Assembly: GCF_900105675.1 (NCBI RefSeq)
Contig: NZ_LT629786.1
Span: 6,386,001 to 6,450,000 of the forward strand
Length of the DNA stretch: 64,000 bases
Direction: 5' to 3'
From: Pseudomonas synxantha
Lineage (GTDB): Bacteria; Pseudomonadota; Gammaproteobacteria; Pseudomonadales; Pseudomonadaceae
Below the pieces are notes generated by a model. That model ran no database searches. It was given only the letters and a program-made list of their open reading frames with translations, and was not told the DNA's origin. Of this stretch, positions 33,272-42,105 are shown one piece after another. A program made the translations under genes and the position numbers. Position 1 is the first letter of the stretch, and each line of letters begins with the position of its first letter.

Positions 33272-34624
33272 TCAGTGGCGGTAGGTGGCGCCGGTGTGTT
33301 GTTCGGGTAGTCGAGCGGCGCCGTGGAAAACCTTTTCCCGCAACGTGCCCTGCTCATAGGCGGTTTTGTACGAGCCACGTCGTTGTAATTCCGGTATCAC
33401 CAAGTCGATGAAATCCACATAGCTCTCCGGCGTGACAATGCGTGTCAGGTTGAAACCATCCAGTCCGGTTTCGCTGATCCAGGATTCCAGTTCATCCGCC
33501 ACCTGTTCAGGCGAGCCCACCAAGGTGATATAGCGCCCACCCAGGGCGTGCTGGTCGAGCAATTTGCGCCGGGTCCAGTCGTTGTTTTGCAGGTTCTTGG
33601 TGGCCGACTGGATTGCGTTGCTCTTTACGTACTGGATGGGCTCGTCCAGTTCGTATTGGGAGAAATCAATCGCCGTCGAGGCCGAGAAATGCGCCACGCC
33701 GGCTTCCGCGCTGGCGTAGCTGAGGTACTCGGCATGCTTGCGCCAGGCCAGCTCTTCGGTGGCGCCCACGATCACATTGAGGCCCATGAACACCTTAATA
33801 TCGTCCGGGTTGCGCCCCGCCTCCACCGCGCTGGCGCGCACCTTATCCACCTGAGTTTTGGTCGAGGCCTTGTTCTGCCCGCTGATAAACACGCACTCGG
33901 CATGCCGCCCGGCGAACAACAAACCACGCTCGGAACTGCCGGCCTGAAACAGCACCGGCGTACGCTGCGGCGACGGCTCGCAGAGGTGATAACCCTCTAC
34001 CTGATAGAACTCGCCGTGGTGCTCCACCTTGTGCACCTTGCCCGGTTGCGCATACACCCGCGCCTGTGGATCGTTGAGCACCGCATCGTCTTCCCAACTG
34101 CCCTCCCAGAGTTTGTACAGCACTTCCAGGTACTCATCGGCCTGGTCGTAGCGCCGGTCATGCTCGACCTGTTCGTTGAGGCCCATGGCCTTGGCAGCGC
34201 TGTCGAGGTAGCCGGTGACGATGTTCCAGCCGACCCGGCCACGGCTCAGGTGATCCAGCGTGGACATGCGTCGGGCGAACAGATAAGGCGGCTCGTAGGT
34301 GAGGTTGGCGGTCAGGCCAAAACCCAGGTTGCGGGTGACGGCGGCCATGGCCGAGACCAGCAGCAACGGGTCGTTGACCGGCAGTTGGATCGACTCCTTG
34401 AGCGGCACGTCAATCGAGTTCTGATACACGTCGTAGACACCGACGATGTCGGCGATAAACAAACCATCGAACAACCCGCGTTCGAGGATCTGCGCCAGCT
34501 CGGTCCAGTATTCGAGGGTCTTGTACTGGGTCGAGTTGTCCCGTGGGTGAGTCCACAGGCCGTGGTTGATATGCCCGATGCAGTTCATGTTGAAGGCATT
34601 GAGCAGGATCTTCTTTTTGCTCAT
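33272..34624 (-). CDS. FMN-dependent monooxygenase, NtaA/SnaA/DszA family
   Basis: 450-residue two-component flavin monooxygenase with a luciferase-like TIM barrel. Characteristic segments are the start KKILLNAFNMNCIGHINHGLW, DHLSRGRVGWNIVTGYLDSAA and PVLFQAGSSERGLLFAGRHAE. It needs FMNH2 from a separate reductase, which is not in this window. DszA relatives cleave C-S bonds in sulfones, and context with SfnB-type genes supports organosulfur cleavage. Its ATG overlaps the stop of the upstream SfnB gene (TGATG), so translation is coupled. Confidence 0.85.
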   Translation of the reverse strand: MSKKKILLNAFNMNCIGHINHGLWTHPRDNSTQYKTLEYWTELAQILERGLFDGLFIADIVGVYDVYQNSIDVPLKESIQLPVNDPLLLVSAMAAVTRNLGFGLTANLTYEPPYLFARRMSTLDHLSRGRVGWNIVTGYLDSAAKAMGLNEQVEHDRRYDQADEYLEVLYKLWEGSWEDDAVLNDPQARVYAQPGKVHKVEHHGEFYQVEGYHLCEPSPQRTPVLFQAGSSERGLLFAGRHAECVFISGQNKASTKTQVDKVRASAVEAGRNPDDIKVFMGLNVIVGATEELAWRKHAEYLSYASAEAGVAHFSASTAIDFSQYELDEPIQYVKSNAIQSATKNLQNNDWTRRKLLDQHALGGRYITLVGSPEQVADELESWISETGLDGFNLTRIVTPESYVDFIDLVIPELQRRGSYKTAYEQGTLREKVFHGAARLPEQHTGATYRH

Positions 34625-35817
34625 CAGATGGTCCCCCGCAGCGGCGGGTTTTCATCGTTGAGGTAGTAGTTGCCCACGGCGTGGTACTTCCAGCGCACCG
34701 GGTCGTGCAGGGTGTGCACCCGGGCGTTGCGCCAGTGGCGGTCCAGGCCATGTTCAGCGAGCGTCGCCTGGCTGCCGGCCAGTTCGAACAAGGTGCTGCC
34801 GGCCGCCAGGGAGATCTCGGTGCTCAAGGCGCGCACTTCGGCCACGGCAATGGAAGCAGCGGCGACGGTCTGGGCATTGCTGTCAGCCTGGGCGCGGTCG
34901 AGGAATTCCCCAGAGCGCTCCAGCAAGGCCTCGGCAGCGTGCAACCGAATACTCAAGTGGCCGAAGCTTTTGAGGGTCAGCGGGTCTTCGGTGGCTTTGT
35001 CGTTGCCGGAATCGATCCAGGGACGGGTCTTGGTGCGCACAAAGTGCAAGGCATCTTCAAAGGCGGCGCGGGCAATGCCGGTGTCGATGGCCGCGTGGAG
35101 GATCTGCGCCAGCGGGCCGACGGTGGTCGGGCGTTCGAAGGCGCTCTGGAACGGGATCACGTCCTGTGCCGCTACCCATACGTTATCGAATACCACCGAG
35201 CCGCTGCCGGTGGTGCGCTGGCCGAAGCCGCTCCAGTCGTCGATTACCGTCAGGCCCGCGCTGTCGCGGGGCACGAAGGCCAGCTGCTGGATGCCATTTT
35301 CATCCACCACCGAGGTGGGGATGCGTTGCGCATAGATGGCTCCAGTGGCGTAGAACTTGCGCCCGTTGATGCGAAAACCATCGCCGTCGCGGGTGAGGCT
35401 GGTCACGCGGTCATGGGCGGTCTTGGTGCCCAGCTCTGCCAAGGCATTGCCAAAGCGCTGGCCGGCCAGTACCTCGGCGTACAGGCGCTGCTGTTGTTCG
35501 AGGCTGCCGTTTACGCGCAGTACTTCGAGGGCGTAGAAATGGTTCTGCGGGATCTGGCCCAAGGAGCCATCGGCCTGGGCAATCAGCGCGATGACCTTGG
35601 CCAGGGTGACGTTGGACACGCCCGCGCCGCCGTAGGCCTTGGGCACGCTGATGCCCCACAGGCCGGAGCGGGAAAACACGTCCAGTTCGGGCAATGGCAG
35701 GCGCCGTTCACGGTCGCGTTGGGCGCTGTCGCGGCGCAAGTCATCAGCGAGGTCGCTGGCGACAATAAGGGCGTGTTCGTCGCTGGTGATAACCGCGACG
35801 TGGTGAGAAAGGGTCAT
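34624..35817 (-). CDS. SfnB-family acyl-CoA dehydrogenase-like sulfur oxidoreductase
   Basis: 397-residue flavoprotein of the acyl-CoA dehydrogenase fold, close to the SfnB and DszC monooxygenase groups. Features: GISVPKAYGGAGVSNVTLAKV, IPQNHFYALEVLR, VIDDWSGFGQRTTGSGSVVF, and the C-terminal DRHWRNARVHTLHDPVRWKY typical of DszC/SfnB enzymes. Sulfur-starvation genes of this family act with reduced flavin. It is paralogous to the next gene upstream (35858) and lies 41 bases after it in one operon. Confidence 0.85.
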   Translation of the reverse strand: MTLSHHVAVITSDEHALIVASDLADDLRRDSAQRDRERRLPLPELDVFSRSGLWGISVPKAYGGAGVSNVTLAKVIALIAQADGSLGQIPQNHFYALEVLRVNGSLEQQQRLYAEVLAGQRFGNALAELGTKTAHDRVTSLTRDGDGFRINGRKFYATGAIYAQRIPTSVVDENGIQQLAFVPRDSAGLTVIDDWSGFGQRTTGSGSVVFDNVWVAAQDVIPFQSAFERPTTVGPLAQILHAAIDTGIARAAFEDALHFVRTKTRPWIDSGNDKATEDPLTLKSFGHLSIRLHAAEALLERSGEFLDRAQADSNAQTVAAASIAVAEVRALSTEISLAAGSTLFELAGSQATLAEHGLDRHWRNARVHTLHDPVRWKYHAVGNYYLNDENPPLRGTI

Positions 35818-35857
35818 GAGTTTCTCCAGAAGCTCGTGGAAAAAGTGTTCTGGTCGG

Positions 35858-37099
35858 TTAAATCCAGGAGTGACGCGCCGGTAAAGTGCCGTTCAAGCGA
35901 TAGGCGCCGATAGCGTGGTACTTCCAGCGCACCGGGTCGTGCAGGGTGTGCACCCGGGCGTTGCGCCAGTGACGGTCGAGGTTGAATTCGGCGAGGGTGG
36001 CGCGGCTGCCGGCCAGTTCGAAGAGCTTCTCGGTGACCAGCAATGACACTTCAGTGGTCAGCACTTTCGCTTCGGCCACCGCGATTGACGCACGCGCGGC
36101 AGATTGCGCGGTGATTGGCGCGGCGCTGACGTCGTCGAGCACCTGGCCCGCCTTGCGCAGCAGCGCTTCGGCGGCGTGCAGTTCGATCTTCAATCTGCCG
36201 ATATCGGCGATCACATACAGGTCGTCGCTGGCCCGTTCGACCTTGGCGTCGATCCAGGGGCGCGAACGCTCACGCACGAAGGCGATGGTGTCGTCCAGGG
36301 CCCCACGGGCGATGCCGGCGTCGATGGCGGCCTGGATCAACTGCGACACGGCACCCTGGATGTTCGGGCTTTCGCCCAGGCGCCAGTTGTCGATAACCAG
36401 CTCCGGATCCACCGGCACCCGGTCGAGCAGCACGGTGCCGCTGGCGGTGGTGCGTTGGCCAAAACCCGACCAGTCATCGATGATGCGCAGCCCTTCGCTG
36501 CCGCGCCTTATGAACGCCATGACTTGCTTGCCGTCATCGTTCAGCGCCTTGATCGCGACCCAGTGGGCAAACAGCGCGCCAGTGGAGTAGAACTTCTGGC
36601 CGCTGACCACCAACCCGTTACCTTCGGCCGTGAGGCGCGCCTTGAGCTCCAGGGTGTTTTTGGTGCCGCGTTCCGGGCCGCCGTTGCCGATGCGCCAGCC
36701 GTCGAGCACGCTCTGGAACAGCTGCTTTTTCTGGCGCTCGGTGGCGGTGTTCTGCAACACCTGCAGGATGCCGAAATGGTTCTGCGGAATCTGCCCGAGG
36801 GCCGGGTCGGCCGCGCTGATGATCGCGAACACTTCGGCCAGGGTCACGAACGACACCTGCGGGCCACCGTATTCGCGGGGAATAGAAATACTGCCCAAGC
36901 CGCTGCGGGTGAATTGTTCGAGCTGTGCCCACGGCAGTTTGCGTTGCTGGTCGCGCTTGGCGGCCTGCAAGCGTGCAGCCTGGGCCAGCTCGTGGGCGGC
37001 GCTCAGCGCCTGGGCGTCGTCGCGCAGCACCGTGGCTGGGAACAGCAGGGGGGCTACGTCCAGATCACTCTGGGTGGGTGTTAGAGCCAAGTTAGACAT
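35858..37099 (-). CDS. SfnB-family acyl-CoA dehydrogenase-like sulfur oxidoreductase (second copy)
   Basis: 413 residues. Same domain plan as the neighbour: SISIPREYGGPQVSFVTLAEV, IPQNHFGILQVLQ, IIDDWSGFGQRTTASGTVLL and DRHWRNARVHTLHDPVRWKY. First gene of the minus-strand operon SfnB-SfnB-monooxygenase, possibly extending to metQNI. The copies differ throughout their length, so the duplication is old and substrates may differ. An AT-rich motif lies about 160 bases upstream. Confidence 0.85.
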   Translation of the reverse strand: MSNLALTPTQSDLDVAPLLFPATVLRDDAQALSAAHELAQAARLQAAKRDQQRKLPWAQLEQFTRSGLGSISIPREYGGPQVSFVTLAEVFAIISAADPALGQIPQNHFGILQVLQNTATERQKKQLFQSVLDGWRIGNGGPERGTKNTLELKARLTAEGNGLVVSGQKFYSTGALFAHWVAIKALNDDGKQVMAFIRRGSEGLRIIDDWSGFGQRTTASGTVLLDRVPVDPELVIDNWRLGESPNIQGAVSQLIQAAIDAGIARGALDDTIAFVRERSRPWIDAKVERASDDLYVIADIGRLKIELHAAEALLRKAGQVLDDVSAAPITAQSAARASIAVAEAKVLTTEVSLLVTEKLFELAGSRATLAEFNLDRHWRNARVHTLHDPVRWKYHAIGAYRLNGTLPARHSWI

Positions 37100-37256
37100 C
37101 AGCGCCGCTCCTTGGCTGCACGCAATGCCCTGGCGTTATGCACCGGGGTAATTCTGACCATACCGACCTCGCATTCAATGAAATAAAAACTGAAAAATCA
37201 GGAATGTCCGGTGGTCCGGTGCATATACCCTAAGCGTGTTAATTCGTTAAATAAAC

Positions 37257-37272
37257 TAACTTTTAGGAATAT
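37257..37272 (+). promoter_or_regulatory. AT-rich sulfur-promoter motif
   Basis: TAACTTTTAGGAATAT, the clearest copy of the motif also seen near 1391 (reverse strand), 7538 and, with changes, 50265. It lies in the 187-base gap between the SfnB operon and the two-repeat protein gene. Confidence 0.45.
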
Positions 37273-37286
37273 GCATAGAAGGGCTG

Positions 37287-38084
37287 TCACCCCGGTTCAC
37301 AAGGTGAGCCGAAACGACGCGGTTGATAGCCTGGCGCGGGGGAGGCAGACCGGGTCGGTGCTGCCGATGCACAGGCGGCGATACGCAAAGTGCGGGCGGG
37401 TGCCCAGCGGGAATTATTACCGACGCGATCAAGGATGCAGTAGGTGACGTCTAACCGGCAGTCGTCGCCCGCTTCGATAATCACCTGGGAGGGCACCCAC
37501 ACCTGTACCGCCAGACCTACGTTCCTGGCTTGGATTTTCGGCAGGTCCAGACGTACGTCACCCCAGCGCAGGGTAATGGCATCGCCGCTGCTCATGTTCA
37601 AGTAAGGCTCGATCGTCAGCGGAATGCCGCGTCGTACCTGGCAGCTGTTGACGCCATAGCGGCGGATGGTTTCAGGCAGGCCCACGGGGGCGAGGTTCTG
37701 GTTTTCATCACCCCTTTCGTGGTTCAGAAGAGACGAGGGCAGGCCGCCGGGGTAGTTGGTCTTGACCCGCACCAGGGTCGCGGCCGAGCGCATGGGCCCA
37801 TGGCCGATCTGCAGGACCTGGTAATGGACGCGCGCGGGGCCGTCCTGCACAAAGCTCTCCGGTACCCACAGGTGGGTGAACGTGCCGATCTTGCCAGCGG
37901 TCACCTTGCGCGAGGCGGCGAAGCAGTTGTTCCAGAACAGTTCGATCAGGTCGCCTTCTTCCATGCCTGGGTAGGGTGAAATATCGACTTGCAAGTGCGT
38001 AGAGGCCAGGGCGCTGATGCCGCTTCCAATCGCTTGGGGCAACTTGGGGGCAGTGAGCGTGGCCGGGGTTTGGGTGTGTGTCAT
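37287..38084 (-). CDS. Two-repeat beta-rich protein of unknown function
   Basis: 265 residues from ATG 38084 (MTHTQTPATLTAPKLPQ), with SD AGGAGA 7 bases upstream. Two homologous segments of about 85 residues can be aligned. The first is around DISPYPGMEEGDLIELFWNN with FTHLWVPESFVQDGPARVHY. The second is around TIEPYLNMSSGDAITLRWGD with AVQVWVPSQVIIEAGDDCRL. The pattern suggests tandem Ig-like beta-sandwiches. No signal peptide or membrane helix is seen, so it is cytosolic or exported without Sec. The family is not recognised beyond this. The C-terminal 20 residues are low-complexity (AAPTRSASPAPGYQPRRFG). Confidence 0.65.
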   Translation of the reverse strand: MTHTQTPATLTAPKLPQAIGSGISALASTHLQVDISPYPGMEEGDLIELFWNNCFAASRKVTAGKIGTFTHLWVPESFVQDGPARVHYQVLQIGHGPMRSAATLVRVKTNYPGGLPSSLLNHERGDENQNLAPVGLPETIRRYGVNSCQVRRGIPLTIEPYLNMSSGDAITLRWGDVRLDLPKIQARNVGLAVQVWVPSQVIIEAGDDCRLDVTYCILDRVGNNSRWAPARTLRIAACASAAPTRSASPAPGYQPRRFGSPCEPG

Positions 38085-38346
38085 CAGTAATCTCCTTGAT
38101 GCAGCCAGCAGCAATCGTTCCGAGCCCCCGGCGCACAGGCGCAAGGCGGTTCGAAAGGAACGATTCAGTCAGTAGCCGGGATAGGATCCAATCCTCAAGG
38201 CGCTAGATAAGAGGGTTGGCCGCAGAGCGTCAATGGAGGCAAAAGGCTAAACGGCGGGTTTGAAGATATTCAGAAGGGTCTGACGGGGAGGGGGATTTTA
38301 AGCTCGTTACGGCGGGGTATTTTAAGCGCTGGAACGGTAACCCGTT
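38085..38346. other. Non-coding region with inverted and direct repeats
   Basis: A 262-base gap without a credible gene. It contains AATCGTTCC (38113-38121) and its inverse GGAACGATT (38157-38165). It also contains near-direct repeats GGGGATTTTAAGC and GGGGTATTTTAAGC about 23 bases apart at 38290-38330. These could be regulator sites or an mRNA leader for the two-repeat gene. Confidence 0.4.
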
Positions 38347-38445
38347 GTAGGAGCGAGCTTGCTTGCGAGGAACGTCAACGATAACGCGGTGAATCAGATT
38401 GACCGAGTTGCCTGGGCGTTTTTCACGAGCAAGCTCGCTCCTACA
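38347..38445. repeat. REPIN of a second sequence family
   Basis: GTAGGAGCGAGCTTGCTTGC and its inverse GAGCAAGCTCGCTCCTAC flank a 60-base spacer. The core differs from the GTGGGAGGGGG family used everywhere else in the window. Confidence 0.85.
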
Positions 38446-38454
38446 GGGGGTGGG

Positions 38455-39201
38455 TCAATGGGCGAGGAATTTGCTGAGAAACTGTCTGGTTCGCTCTTCC
38501 TTGGGGTTGGCGAACAACGCCTTGGCTTCGCCCTGTTCGACGATCACGCCCTTGTCGAAAAAAATCACCCGGTTGGCCACATCCCGGGCAAAGCTCATCT
38601 CGTGGGTAACGATGACCATGGTGCGGTTTTCTTCGGCCAGGCTGCGGATGGTCGCCAGCACTTCGCCCACCAGTTCCGGGTCAAGGGCCGAGGTGGGCTC
38701 GTCGAACAGAATCACCTCCGGCTCCATGGCCAGCGCCCTGGCGATCGCCACGCGCTGTTGCTGGCCGCCGGACAACCGCCGTGGATAGGACGCTTCCTTG
38801 CCTGCCAGGCCGACCCTGGCCAGTAGCTTGCGCCCCAGCTCGGTCGCCGCTTCCCGCGGCATCTTCTTGACCACGATCGGCCCTTCGATGACGTTTTCCA
38901 GCGCGGTGCGGTGCGGGAACAGGTTGAAGTTCTGGAACACGAAGCCCACATGCTGGCGCAGGCGCCGCACCAAGCCCTGTTGCTGGTTAAGCGGCTTGCT
39001 GCCGTCGATCTCGATGTCACCGACCTTGATGCGGCCGCTGGTGGGTTCTTCGAGGAAATTCAGGCAGCGCAGGAAGGTGGTCTTGCCGGAACCGCTGGGA
39101 CCAATGATGGCGACTACTTCGCCTTCCTTGACCTCAAGGTCGATGCCGTTGAGCACCACCTGGCCGTTGAATTGCTTGGTCAGTTTTTCAACCACGATCA
39201 T
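38455..39201 (-). CDS. Cystine-type amino-acid ABC transporter ATPase
   Basis: 248 residues, GlnQ/TcyN type. Walker [11 protein letters not shown]-loop [17 protein letters not shown], signature [13 protein letters not shown], Walker [16 protein letters not shown] and H-loop IVTHEM. Last gene of the operon with the permease at 39205 and binding protein at 39870. In E. coli the equivalent set (TcyJLN) imports cystine. Confidence 0.85.
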   Translation of the reverse strand: MIVVEKLTKQFNGQVVLNGIDLEVKEGEVVAIIGPSGSGKTTFLRCLNFLEEPTSGRIKVGDIEIDGSKPLNQQQGLVRRLRQHVGFVFQNFNLFPHRTALENVIEGPIVVKKMPREAATELGRKLLARVGLAGKEASYPRRLSGGQQQRVAIARALAMEPEVILFDEPTSALDPELVGEVLATIRSLAEENRTMVIVTHEMSFARDVANRVIFFDKGVIVEQGEAKALFANPKEERTRQFLSKFLAH

Positions 39202-39204
39202 GCT

Positions 39205-39870
39205 TCAAGACTCCAGGTCATGCCGGTTGACCCGGTCTTCCAGACGGTTTTGCAGATGCGCCAGGATACTTGCCAGGATCCAGTAGATCAGGGCCGCGGA
39301 CAGATACATGGTGAAAATTTCGAAGGTACGCGCCGACACCAGTTGGGCCTGGCGGAACAGCTCTGGCACTTGGATGGTGGCGGCCAGCGCAGTGTCCTTG
39401 ACCAGCGAGATAAAGCTGTTGCCCAGGGGCGGCAGGGCTGTACGCATGGCCTGTGGCAGGATGGCCCGGCGCAGGGTCTGCGCACGGGTCATGCCGATAC
39501 TGGCAGCGGCTTCCCACTGGCCACGCTCGATGGAGGCGATGGCGGCCCGCAGGATTTCACAGGCGTAGGCGGCCATGTTCAGCGAAAAGCCGATCATGGC
39601 CGCCGGGATCGGATCCAGCTCGATGCCCACTTGCGGCAACCCGTAGTAGATCAGGAACAGCTGCACCAGCAACGGCGTGCCGCGAAAGAACGACACGTAG
39701 ACCCTGGCCGTCCAGCTGAGCAATTTGAAGCGCGACAGGCGCATCAGCGCCAGGCCGAAGCCCAGCAGCAAGCCGAAAAACATCCCGCCAAGGCTGAGGA
39801 TTACCGTGTAGTACGCGCCCTTGAGCAGAAAGGGCGCGGAGTCCAGCGCGAGTTGGAAACCTGCTTCCAT
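39205..39870 (-). CDS. Cystine-type amino-acid ABC transporter permease
   Basis: 221-residue HisMQ-family permease. Hallmarks are VYVSFFRGTPLLVQLFLIYYGLP and EAAASIGMTRAQTLRRAILPQAMR. A single permease gene implies a homodimeric channel, like TcyL/YecS. It is 3 bases before the ATPase gene and overlaps the binding-protein end. Confidence 0.85.
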   Translation of the reverse strand: MEAGFQLALDSAPFLLKGAYYTVILSLGGMFFGLLLGFGLALMRLSRFKLLSWTARVYVSFFRGTPLLVQLFLIYYGLPQVGIELDPIPAAMIGFSLNMAAYACEILRAAIASIERGQWEAAASIGMTRAQTLRRAILPQAMRTALPPLGNSFISLVKDTALAATIQVPELFRQAQLVSARTFEIFTMYLSAALIYWILASILAHLQNRLEDRVNRHDLES

Positions 39871-40664
39871 TATTGAGTGACGTCAGCGTTGAAGTACTTC
39901 TCGGACAGCTTCTTCAAGGTGCCGTCGGCGCGCAGTTTGTCGAGGGCCGTGTTCACCGCGTCGAGCAGTTCAGGCTCGCCTTTGCGCAGGGCAATCCCCG
40001 ACTCCTGGCGTGAGAAGGCGTTGCCGGCTGCGGCGGTGTCCTTGGCTTTCTTGGCGTATTCCAGGGCGGCCAGGCGGTCGATCAGGATCGCGTCGATACG
40101 GCCGATGCGCAGGTCCTGGAACTTGGTCGGGTCATCGTTATAGGTCTTGATAATGGCTTTAGGCTGGTTGTCCTTGAGCCATTGTTCGTAGTTGGTGCCC
40201 AGGCCTACGCCGACTTTTTTGCCGGCCAGGTCGTCGGCAGTCTTGATGGTGTCGACGTTCTTCGCCAGGGTCAGCGCCTGGATACCGGAAACGGTATAGG
40301 GCTTGGAGAAGTCGTACTTCTTCTTGCGCTCTTCGGAGATGGTCACTTGGTTGACCACGGCGTCCAGGCGCTTGGATTCCAGGGCGGCGAGGATGCCGTC
40401 CCATGGCGTCGCTTGCAGCTTGACCTTGACGCCCAACTCTTTGGCCAGGGCTTCGGACAACTCCACCTCGAACCCGCTGAGCTTGCCGCTTTCATCGACG
40501 AAGCTGAAGGGCGGGTAGGTGCCTTCCAGGCCGATCTTGATCTCGCCGGCCTTCTTGATGTTGCCCAACTGCTCGCCGGCAACCGCCTGGCCCAGCCAGC
40601 CAGCGCCAAGCGCCAGGCCCAATGTGCCAACCAGCAGCGTGCGACGCAATACAGAAATAGTCAT
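39870..40664 (-). CDS. Cystine-type amino-acid-binding protein (FliY/TcyJ family)
   Basis: 264 residues with signal peptide MTISVLRRTLLVGTLGLALG through GQAVAG. SBP_bac_3 motifs: GTYPPFSFVDESGKLSGFEV, TPWDGILAALESKRLDAVVNQ and RIDAILIDRLAALEYA, close to E. coli FliY (cystine and diaminopimelate binder). First gene of the operon. The D-cysteine desulfhydrase gene lies 280 bases upstream on the same strand, as dcyD neighbours fliY/tcyJ in enterics. This supports a cystine or D-cysteine uptake role. Confidence 0.85.
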   Translation of the reverse strand: MTISVLRRTLLVGTLGLALGAGWLGQAVAGEQLGNIKKAGEIKIGLEGTYPPFSFVDESGKLSGFEVELSEALAKELGVKVKLQATPWDGILAALESKRLDAVVNQVTISEERKKKYDFSKPYTVSGIQALTLAKNVDTIKTADDLAGKKVGVGLGTNYEQWLKDNQPKAIIKTYNDDPTKFQDLRIGRIDAILIDRLAALEYAKKAKDTAAAGNAFSRQESGIALRKGEPELLDAVNTALDKLRADGTLKKLSEKYFNADVTQ

Positions 40665-40836
40665 GGAGAGCCCCTGTGTTTTTATGGTGAGCGAAGCAGG
40701 TGACGCGGTAGTCGTATCCTGCCTTAAAGCGCGGTGCGCGTCTTCGCCTGCGGCGCGATGATAAAGCGGGTTTTTAAGACTTGAAAATAATAAAAAATTA
40801 ATTTCATATGCTATTTTTGACTATGAAGACTATCCA

Positions 40837-40927
40837 ATGTGGGAGGGGGCTTGCCCCCGATAGCGGTGTATCAGTCATCTCATCTGTACCTGACACTCCG
40901 CCATCGGGGGCAAGCCCTCTCCCACAT
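40837..40927. repeat. REPIN (REP doublet)
   Basis: Forward ATGTGGGAGGGGGCTTGC and reverse complement, between the binding-protein gene and dcyD. The AT-rich promoter tract of the ABC operon (CATATGCTATTT at 40806) lies just beside it. Confidence 0.9.
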
Positions 40928-40943
40928 TTTGGTCTGTGTCCAT

Positions 40944-41939
40944 TTAGTTGAAGGCTGAATTGTAGGCAAACAACGCCGGCGCCCCACCGGTATGCAGGAA
41001 AATGATTGGCCCTTCTTCAAGGCGCTGACGCCCGATGCCGTCCAGCAACCCGGCCATGGCCTTGCCGGTATACACCGGGTCCAGCAGCAGACCTTCCTGT
41101 CTGGCTAAAAGTTTGATCGCGGATAGAGTGCCGGCGTTTGGCTCGCCATAACAGGGGCCGAAATACTCGTCCCACAGGATCACTTTGAAGGCTTCGGGCA
41201 GATTCATGCCGAGCAACTCGGCGGTGCGTTCGGCCAGGCCCTGCACCTTGGGGAACTGCGCTTCTTCGGTGCGCGACACCGTAATGCCGATCACCGGCAA
41301 CTGCGGCTGCACTTCGCTCAACGCCAAGGCCAGGCCACTGTGGGTACCGGCGCTGCCTGAGGCGAGCACCACGGCGGCGAATTCAATTCCACTTTCTTCA
41401 ATCTGCGCAGCCAACTCCAGCCCGGCACGCACATAGCCCAAGGCGCCGAGGGCATTGGAGCCGCCGATCGGCACCAGGTACGGTTTCTTGCCATTGCTGC
41501 GCAGGCGGTCGGCGAGGGCGATGAGCTGGTCGTCGGCGTTGTCGAGGTTTTCCACCAATTCCACTTTGGCGTCGAACAGGTCCAGCAGCAGGCGGTTGCC
41601 ATTGCCCAGGTAGTTGAGGTTTTCGGTGCCGGTGGGGTTTTCCAGCAGGGCGACGCAACCCAGACCAAGCTTGGCAGCCAGCGCGGCGGTCTGGCGTACG
41701 TGATTGGATTGAATGGCGCCGGCGGTGACCAGGGTGTCTGCGCCCTGGGCGATGGCGTCGGCTGCCAGGTATTCGAGTTTGCGCAGCTTGTTGCCGCCCA
41801 TGGCCAACGGTGTGGTGTCATCGCGTTTGACGTAGATGTCCCTGCCCAGCCAGGCCGACAGCCGCTCGAGCTTTTCCAAAGCGGTAGCACCGCCCAGCAG
41901 TTCCAGACGGTTAAAACGGTCAAGCTGTTGTTTGATCAT
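40944..41939 (-). CDS. dcyD: D-cysteine desulfhydrase
   Basis: 331 residues from ATG 41939 ([15 protein letters not shown]), the usual length of DcyD. PLP enzyme of the ACC deaminase fold; it converts D-cysteine to pyruvate, ammonia and sulfide. The PLP Lys is in [12 protein letters not shown] (around residue 52). Further motifs are [16 protein letters not shown] and [13 protein letters not shown]. It neighbours the cystine-type ABC operon and diverges from epsC, so released sulfide can feed cysteine synthesis. The upstream in-frame extension lacks support. Confidence 0.85.
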   Translation of the reverse strand: MIKQQLDRFNRLELLGGATALEKLERLSAWLGRDIYVKRDDTTPLAMGGNKLRKLEYLAADAIAQGADTLVTAGAIQSNHVRQTAALAAKLGLGCVALLENPTGTENLNYLGNGNRLLLDLFDAKVELVENLDNADDQLIALADRLRSNGKKPYLVPIGGSNALGALGYVRAGLELAAQIEESGIEFAAVVLASGSAGTHSGLALALSEVQPQLPVIGITVSRTEEAQFPKVQGLAERTAELLGMNLPEAFKVILWDEYFGPCYGEPNAGTLSAIKLLARQEGLLLDPVYTGKAMAGLLDGIGRQRLEEGPIIFLHTGGAPALFAYNSAFN

Positions 41940-42105
41940 GGCTACGCACGGTGACTGAGTGATGTGGGGGACTATAGGCAGGCACTTTTCATCGGGCAAC
42001 CGCCAATTGCTTATGAACAATAGTTCTTAGTCTCATACCATTGGTTCTTAAGCGCCGCCAGGTCCATACCGTAAAGTGATGGCCATTTCGTCAGGAGTGA
42101 ATACC

